Below are positions 29,741 through 34,387 of a stretch of 34,387 nt of DNA, in pieces. The DNA lies in contig CAJMLK010000029.1 in assembly GCA_905214305.1 (NCBI GenBank), positions 1 through 34,387 on the forward strand. Direction: 5' to 3'. The position numbers were made by a program, and so were the translations under genes. Numbering within the stretch: the stretch's first letter is position 1; every line of letters begins with the position of its first letter. The notes under the pieces are model-generated. The model saw only the letters and a program-made list of their open reading frames with translations. It was not told where the DNA came from and searched no databases. This DNA comes from an uncultured bacterium. Its GTDB lineage: Bacteria > Desulfobacterota > Desulfovibrionia > Desulfovibrionales > Desulfovibrionaceae.

Positions 29741-32350
29741 CTACTCGGCCGCAAAGGTCAGCGCTTCGTCCTTGACGTCCACGGTCACACGCTGGCCGTC
29801 GCGTATCTTGCCACCCACAATCTGGCGGGCCAGCGGGGTTTCCACGGCCTGCTGCACATAGCGCTTGAGGGGGCGTGCGCCGTAGACCGGATCATAGCCC
29901 GCTTCGCCAATAAAGCTTCGGGCGGCATCGGTCATGTCCAGCTTGATCTTGCGGTCTTCAAGGCGCTTGCGCAGGCGGGCCAGCTGCAGATCCACAATGC
30001 GGCTGATCTGGTCGCGCCTGAGCGGCAGAAAGACCACGGTTTCATCCACGCGGTTCAGGAACTCGGGCCTGAAGTGGCCGCGCAGTTCTTCCATCACCCG
30101 TTCGCGCGCGCCCTCCTTGAGGGTTCCATCCGCATCAATGCCGTCCAGCAGATGCATGGAGCCGATGTTGGACGTCATGATGACAATGCTGTTGCGAAAG
30201 TCCACGGTACGGCCCTGACTGTCAGTCAGGCGGCCATCGTCCAGCAGTTGCAGCAGCGTGTTGAACACGTCCGGGTGGGCTTTTTCTATCTCGTCAAAAA
30301 GAATGACGGAATAGGGCTTGCGCCGCACGGCCTCCGTAAGCTGGCCGCCTTCATCATACCCCACATAGCCGGGAGGCGCACCAATGAGGCGGGATACGGA
30401 GTGTTTTTCCATATATTCGCTCATGTCCAGGCGCACCATATTGTCTTCCGTGTCAAACAATGCCTCGGCCAGGGCCTTGGAAAGCTCTGTTTTGCCCACG
30501 CCCGTGGGGCCGAGGAAGATAAACGAGCCTGTGGGCCTGTCCGGGTCGGAAAGACCGGCGCGGGCACGCAGCACGGCATCGGACACGGCGTTGACGGCCT
30601 CGTCCTGTCCCACCACGCGCTCATGCAGCTGCTCGGGCAGCCGCAGCAGTTTTTCGCGCTCTGATTCCAGCAGGCGGGTAACGGGTATGCCCGTCCACTT
30701 GCCCACGATTTCGGCCACATCGTCAGGGCGCACTTCTTCCTTGAGCAGACGGGAGCCGTCAGCAGCAGCGCCGCCGTCCGAAGCCTCGGCTTCCGTCAGT
30801 TTTTTCTCAAGTTCGAGCAGCTTCGAGTACTTCAGCTCCGCGGCCTTGTTGAGGTCATACGCGCGTTCGGCCTGCTCGATAGCCAGCTTGGTCTGCTCTA
30901 TCTGCTCCTTGATTTCGCGCACGTGATTGATGGAGCCTTTTTCGCTTTCCCACTGCTTGAGCAGATCAGCCTGTTCCATGCGCAGGTCGACCAGTTCGTT
31001 TTCAAGCTTTTCCAGCCGTTCGCGGGAGGCCGCGTCGGTTTCGCGCCGCAGGGCCTCACGTTCGATTTCAAGCTGCATGACCTTGCGGTTTACTTCGTCA
31101 AGGTCCGCGGGCAGAGAGTCAATCTCGGTGCGGATAAGGGCGGCGGCCTCGTCGATAAGGTCAATGGCCTTGTCGGGCAGCTGGCGGTCAGTGATGTAGC
31201 GGTGCGAGAGCACCACGGCCTCTACAATGGCCGAGTCGCTGATGCGTACGCCATGATGCACCTCAAAACGCTCTTTCAGGCCGCGCAGGATGGAGATGGT
31301 GTCTTCCACCGTCGGTTCTTCCACCATGACGGGCTGAAAACGGCGTTCCAGCGCCGGGTCTTTTTCAATATACTTGCGGTACTCGTCCACAGTGGTGGCG
31401 CCGATGCAGTGCAGTTCGCCGCGCGCCAGCATGGGCTTGAGCAGGTTGCCCGCGTCCATCGCGCCCTCGGTTTTTCCGGCGCCCACGATGGTGTGCAGTT
31501 CGTCAATGAAAAGGATCGTTTGTCCTTCACTTTTCTCCACTTCGTTGAGTACGGCCTTGAGGCGTTCCTCAAATTCGCCCCGGTATTTGGCTCCGGCAAT
31601 AAGCGCGCCCATGTCCAGAGCAAAAAGCTTGCGGCCCTTCAGCCCCTCCGGCACGTCGCCCTTGACGATGCGGAAAGCAAGGCCCTCCACGATGGCTGTT
31701 TTGCCCACGCCCGCCTCACCGATGAGCACCGGGTTATTCTTGGTGCGCCGCGAAAGAATGCGGATGACGCGACGTATCTCGGAGTCACGGCCGATGACCG
31801 GGTCCATCTTGCCCTGGCGCGCAGCTTCCACAAGGTCGCGCGCGTATTTGTTCAGGGCCTCGAAGGTATCCTCGGGGTTGGCGCTGGTCACGCGCGCACC
31901 CGCGCGCAGTTCTTCCATCGCGGCCACAAAGGACGCGCGGGTAATCTTGTATTCCTTGAACACTTCGCCAAGAGGCGTGGACGAGGGCACTTCAGTCAAG
32001 GCGGCAAACAGATGGTCAACGCTGACGTACTCGTCCTTCATGCGTTTGGCTTCATTCTGGGCATCGTTCAGCACTGTTGCCAGACGCTGGGTAATCATGA
32101 TCTTGGTGGGATCAATGCCGCCGCCGGACACCGAGGGGCGTTTGCGCAGCGCACCTTCAATGGCGACCGAGAGGGCGCGGGGCTGTATGCCCATCTGTTC
32201 AAGAATGCGCGGCACGATGCCCTTTTCCTGCTGTGCCAGCGCCAGAGCAAGGTGTTCGACGTCGGTTTCCTGATGGCCCATGCCTGCTGCAAGGCTTTGG
32301 GCTTCACTGACTGCTTCGCGTGCCTTTTCTGTAAATTTGTTGATATCCAT
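29741..32350 (-). CDS. clpB: ATP-dependent disaggregase ClpB
   Basis: 869 residues, typical (about 860). ClpB forms a hexamer that pulls polypeptides out of aggregates with the DnaK system. The N-terminal Clp_N repeats (1-145) are followed by NBD1 with Walker A GEAGVGKT (about 205-212) and Walker B ILFIDELH. The coiled-coil middle domain lies at about 405-525 (KLEKLENELVDLRMEQADLL and following). NBD2 has Walker A GPTGVGKT (about 608-615) and Walker B VILFDEIEKAHPDVFN, then the sensor NSIVIMTSNIGS. The GGAGGAA ribosome-binding site is close to the ATG. It is 419 bases downstream of cbpM on the same strand; no CIRCE-type HrcA operator is visible ahead of it. Confidence 0.97.
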   Translation of the reverse strand: MDINKFTEKAREAVSEAQSLAAGMGHQETDVEHLALALAQQEKGIVPRILEQMGIQPRALSVAIEGALRKRPSVSGGGIDPTKIMITQRLATVLNDAQNEAKRMKDEYVSVDHLFAALTEVPSSTPLGEVFKEYKITRASFVAAMEELRAGARVTSANPEDTFEALNKYARDLVEAARQGKMDPVIGRDSEIRRVIRILSRRTKNNPVLIGEAGVGKTAIVEGLAFRIVKGDVPEGLKGRKLFALDMGALIAGAKYRGEFEERLKAVLNEVEKSEGQTILFIDELHTIVGAGKTEGAMDAGNLLKPMLARGELHCIGATTVDEYRKYIEKDPALERRFQPVMVEEPTVEDTISILRGLKERFEVHHGVRISDSAIVEAVVLSHRYITDRQLPDKAIDLIDEAAALIRTEIDSLPADLDEVNRKVMQLEIEREALRRETDAASRERLEKLENELVDLRMEQADLLKQWESEKGSINHVREIKEQIEQTKLAIEQAERAYDLNKAAELKYSKLLELEKKLTEAEASDGGAAADGSRLLKEEVRPDDVAEIVGKWTGIPVTRLLESEREKLLRLPEQLHERVVGQDEAVNAVSDAVLRARAGLSDPDRPTGSFIFLGPTGVGKTELSKALAEALFDTEDNMVRLDMSEYMEKHSVSRLIGAPPGYVGYDEGGQLTEAVRRKPYSVILFDEIEKAHPDVFNTLLQLLDDGRLTDSQGRTVDFRNSIVIMTSNIGSMHLLDGIDADGTLKEGARERVMEELRGHFRPEFLNRVDETVVFLPLRRDQISRIVDLQLARLRKRLEDRKIKLDMTDAARSFIGEAGYDPVYGARPLKRYVQQAVETPLARQIVGGKIRDGQRVTVDVKDEALTFAAE

Positions 32351-32769
32351 ATGGTTCCTCCGGACAATGCCGCGTTTTGGGCGGCCAATATTTGTCAGGC
32401 GTTAATATTTGAAAGTCTATAATGGCCCCGGATTGTTTCTGATCGCAGGGCCGATGGGCCAGCCCGCGCAATGTCCGCGCAATGCCCGGTCTGTGGCCGG
32501 TCTGTGGCCGGTTTGCGGCCGGTTTGCGGCGGCAGCCCACTGCTTTTTCAGTTCAATGCGCCGTTGGAACATGTCCGCTGGAGCACGCCGTGCACGGCAA
32601 CTTTTGCGCGCTGGTGAAGCGGGCGCCGTGAAAGCCCTGTGAAGGGGCGTTTCCAATACAAAAATGCCTTGAAGTTCATTCAGGTCGTTTGCCTGTCTGC
32701 AAAACGGCCTTTGCCGGTTGTATGCCGAATGATTTTTACTGGTACAGTAAAAAAATCTTCGCGCAGTGG
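32351..32769. other. Intergenic region upstream of clpB
   Basis: No gene. It holds a direct repeat AATATTTG (32387-32394 and 32404-32411, 17 bp apart) in the A/T-rich patch just before clpB, and the 11-bp tandem repeats. Near cbpM there is an A/T-rich hairpin, TTTTTACTG/CAGTAAAAA (about 32730-32755). A promoter for clpB is likely in the A/T patch but I cannot place its boxes with confidence. Confidence 0.45.
32464..32529. repeat. Six 11-bp tandem units upstream of clpB
   Basis: Six consecutive 11-bp units, each starting CCG, come in three pairs: CCGCGCAATGT/CCGCGCAATGC, then CCGGTCTGTGG twice, then CCGGTTTGCGG twice. The period is close to one helical turn. It lies 114-180 bases before the clpB start codon. 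Confidence 0.85.
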
Positions 32770-33084
32770 CTAGTCTTCAAAATTCTTCATACTGCGCACG
32801 GTTTGTTCCAGTGCGTCAATGCGCTCCAGCAGATCCACTATTATGGTTCCGCCGAGAACTGGCAGTTCAAAGTCGCAACAGATGCGTTCAAGCTTGCGCA
32901 CGCGGTAGATATCCGCATCGCGAAAGAGGTCTCGCCGAACGGTATTGCTCCGGGCCTGAATCCAGCCAAGGGCCAGAAGTTCCTGAAGCCGCTCGGGGTC
33001 TACGCCCGTCACCTGAACAAATTCTTCCCAGACCATGACCGTAGAAGGCGCGGGCAGGGTAGGATGCTTGGGTGTCATGCTCAT
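32770..33084 (-). CDS. cbpM: CbpM-like chaperone modulator
   Basis: 104 residues, the normal CbpM size (about 100). CbpM is a MerR-related helix-turn-helix protein that binds the J domain of CbpA and inhibits its co-chaperone activity. Here TVMVWEEFVQVTGVDPERLQ, then ELLALGWIQ, forms the first helices, and RDADIYRVRKLERICCDFEL the second part. The C-terminal helix is LLERIDALEQTVRSM. It starts 20 bases after the cbpA stop with GGAGG seven bases upstream, so it is co-transcribed with its target. Confidence 0.82.
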   Translation of the reverse strand: MSMTPKHPTLPAPSTVMVWEEFVQVTGVDPERLQELLALGWIQARSNTVRRDLFRDADIYRVRKLERICCDFELPVLGGTIIVDLLERIDALEQTVRSMKNFED

Positions 33085-33104
33085 GCTAAAACCTCCACCA
33101 GTTG

Positions 33105-34079
33105 CTATGCGCGGGCCTTGAACGCCGAAATTTCGGCCAGTTTTTGCCAGAGTTCGCGCTCTTCATCGGACAGTTGCGCCGGGGTCTTGATCATGACCCT
33201 GACGAGCAGGTCGCCGCGTTTTCCGGATGCGCCCAGGCCCTTGCCACGCAGGCGGAATTTGCGCCCGGAGCTGGAACCGGCGGGAATCTGCATTTCAACG
33301 TGACCTTCAAGGGTGGGAACTTCCACCTTGCCGCCGAGCGTTGCCTCCCAGGGGGCCAGGGCCACATCGCACTGCAGGTTTTCGCCGTCTACCCTGAAGG
33401 TCGCGTGGGGCAGATAGCGCACCCGCAGAAAGAGGTCACCGGGTGTGCCGCCGGGGGCGGGATCGCCCTGCGCGGCCAGACGCAGTTTTGCGCCTTCGCG
33501 TATGCCTGCGGGCACGTTGACGTCCAGCGTTTTTGGCCCCTGTGATCCCTGAAGAGACACGGTGCGGCTGCCGCCTTTCTGCACTTCTTCAAGTGTCAGG
33601 GGCAGTTCGGCCTCAACGTCACGTCCCCGGCGCGGGCGAGACGAAAAGCCGCCGAAAGGGTCTGGCCCAAACTGCGTGCGGCCTCCGGCCTGTCCGCCAA
33701 AAGGCCCGGCCTGCCCGCCGAACTGTGCGCCCCGCGTGCCGCCGAACAGCGTTTCAAAAAAGTCTGAAAAACCCGAACCATCAAAATTTTTACCGTTGAA
33801 GGTAAAGTGCACGTTTTCAAAGCCCGGCTCGCCCTGAAACTGCTGGCCGTGCTGCCAGTCGGGGCCAAGTTGATCGTAAAGCCTGCGCTTTTCTGCGTCT
33901 TTGAGGACCTCGTGGGCCTCGTTGATTTCTTTAAATTTTTCCTCTGCCTGCTTGTCGCCGGGATTCAGGTCGGGGTGGTATTGGCGCGCCAGCTTTTTGT
34001 AGGCTTTGGAAATTTCCTCAGCCTTGGCCGTGCGATCCACTCCAAGAAGTTTGTAATAGTCTTTGTAGGATACTGACAT
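33105..34079 (-). CDS. cbpA: Curved-DNA-binding-type DnaJ protein CbpA
   Basis: 324 residues. The J domain (1-70) has the HPD motif at 35-37 (LARQYHPDLNPG), which stimulates DnaK ATPase. A Gly/Phe-rich linker (about 85-150; FGGQAGPFGGQAGGRTQFG) follows. The two C-terminal substrate-binding beta domains start LPLTLEEVQKGGSRTVSLQG and include LDVNVPAGIREGAKLRLAAQ. The cysteine zinc finger of DnaJ is absent, which makes it the CbpA (type II) form. It leads a cbpA-cbpM pair and lies upstream of clpB, so the three may be co-expressed. Confidence 0.92.
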   Translation of the reverse strand: MSVSYKDYYKLLGVDRTAKAEEISKAYKKLARQYHPDLNPGDKQAEEKFKEINEAHEVLKDAEKRRLYDQLGPDWQHGQQFQGEPGFENVHFTFNGKNFDGSGFSDFFETLFGGTRGAQFGGQAGPFGGQAGGRTQFGPDPFGGFSSRPRRGRDVEAELPLTLEEVQKGGSRTVSLQGSQGPKTLDVNVPAGIREGAKLRLAAQGDPAPGGTPGDLFLRVRYLPHATFRVDGENLQCDVALAPWEATLGGKVEVPTLEGHVEMQIPAGSSSGRKFRLRGKGLGASGKRGDLLVRVMIKTPAQLSDEERELWQKLAEISAFKARA

Positions 34080-34176
34080 TCTGCGCTCCCCCGTGCGAAT
34101 CGTACTGTCGAGCGCGGCCCCTGTGCGGGCGCGCTTCAGAGCCGCAGACCCTTATGCGACTGTGGCTCAATACGCA

Positions 34177-34204
34177 AGAATAAGGCCGTTCCATGCAAGG
34201 TCAA
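34177..34204 (-). promoter_or_regulatory. Candidate cbpA promoter
   Basis: On the minus strand TTGACC (34199-34204) and TATTCT (34177-34182) are 16 bases apart, placing the start about 90 bases before the cbpA ATG. It looks like a housekeeping-type promoter; no heat-shock sigma consensus is seen. The gap 34080-34387 holds no other gene. Confidence 0.45.
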
Positions 34205-34333
34205 TGCCTGCCTTGGAAAAACAATATACATTTTTAGGCAAAAAGCCAAAGGGGCAGCTTTGGGTTTGCCGGAAAAAGGCTTTATCTGTTCAGGACTGGC
34301 CTTACAAAAAATTGTGTGAGGGAAGCGCTTTCT

Positions 34334-34360
34334 AGAGCAATTTCACTTTGAAATTGCTCT
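34334..34360. repeat. AGAGCAATT-type palindrome at the window end
   Basis: A perfect 12-bp stem, AGAGCAATTTCA (34334-34345) and TGAAATTGCTCT (34349-34360), has a 3-base loop. It resembles the AGAGCAGTT/AACTGCTCT hairpin at 14569-14603. It may be a terminator of a gene to the right or a member of a dispersed palindrome family. Confidence 0.55.
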
Positions 34361-34387
34361 GGCGGCTGCGCGAGCAGACGCCCGCCG

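Noticed and set aside
30923..32422. 499-residue open frame opposite clpB
   Set aside because: A shadow of the strongly biased clpB coding strand; it contains no domain and runs through the clpB promoter.
32351..32769. CIRCE (HrcA) operator or sigma-32 promoter ahead of clpB
   Set aside because: No TTAGCACTC/GAGTGCTAA inverted repeat, and the only -10-like match lacks a suitable -35.

Overview
The window looks like the chromosome of a Desulfovibrionaceae sulfate reducer. The evidence is GC-rich coding sequence, a porin of the Desulfovibrio homotrimeric type, and the surrounding housekeeping genes. The left 14 kb belongs to an integrated conjugative element or integrated plasmid. The call rests on protein family recognition by eye; no database search was possible.

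Left region (1-14330): a type IVB (Dot/Icm, IncI Tra-like) secretion cluster reads leftward. In transcription order it holds a HTH replication-initiator-like gene, dotH/traN, dotG/traO, dotE/traQ, icmD/traR-like, dotI/traM, the dotO/traU ATPase, a traW-like exported protein, dotA/traY, a traX-like membrane protein, dotD/traH and a small lipoprotein that resembles the start of DotC. A parA gene and a small ribbon-helix-helix-like partner gene sit inside the cluster on the opposite strand. Two identical 28-bp perfect palindromes, one in the dotD/parA divergent region and one in front of dotA, suggest a shared operator. Between the rep-like gene and two tandem tRNA-Gly genes (CCC and GCC anticodons) lies about 430 bp of dense inverted repeats. 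This could be an origin of transfer or replication, or an attachment region. No relaxase, coupling protein or integrase is in the window.

Right region (14330-34387): chromosomal genes. They are paaK (phenylacetate-CoA ligase), rsfS-gpmI-zinc ribbon protein, a porin with a structured leader and an elaborate 3' region, and then a phosphate-starvation locus. In that locus pstS-pstC-pstA runs leftward and phoB-phoR-pstB-phoU runs rightward from a shared intergenic region that holds two good Pho-box candidates. A YkgJ-family metal-cluster protein follows. The last block is a leftward chaperone group: cbpA (DnaJ-like), cbpM (modulator) and clpB.

How it works together: the left element encodes part of a mating-pair-formation machine plus its own partition and replication-like functions. 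The Pho locus couples a high-affinity phosphate ABC importer to its own two-component regulator. The chaperone block couples an Hsp40-type co-chaperone and its modulator to the ClpB disaggregase. The most unusual signals are the twin palindromes, the hairpin array next to the tRNA genes, a three-way-junction-like element right after the porin stop codon, six 11-bp tandem units upstream of clpB, and a roughly 90-residue insertion in PhoR.
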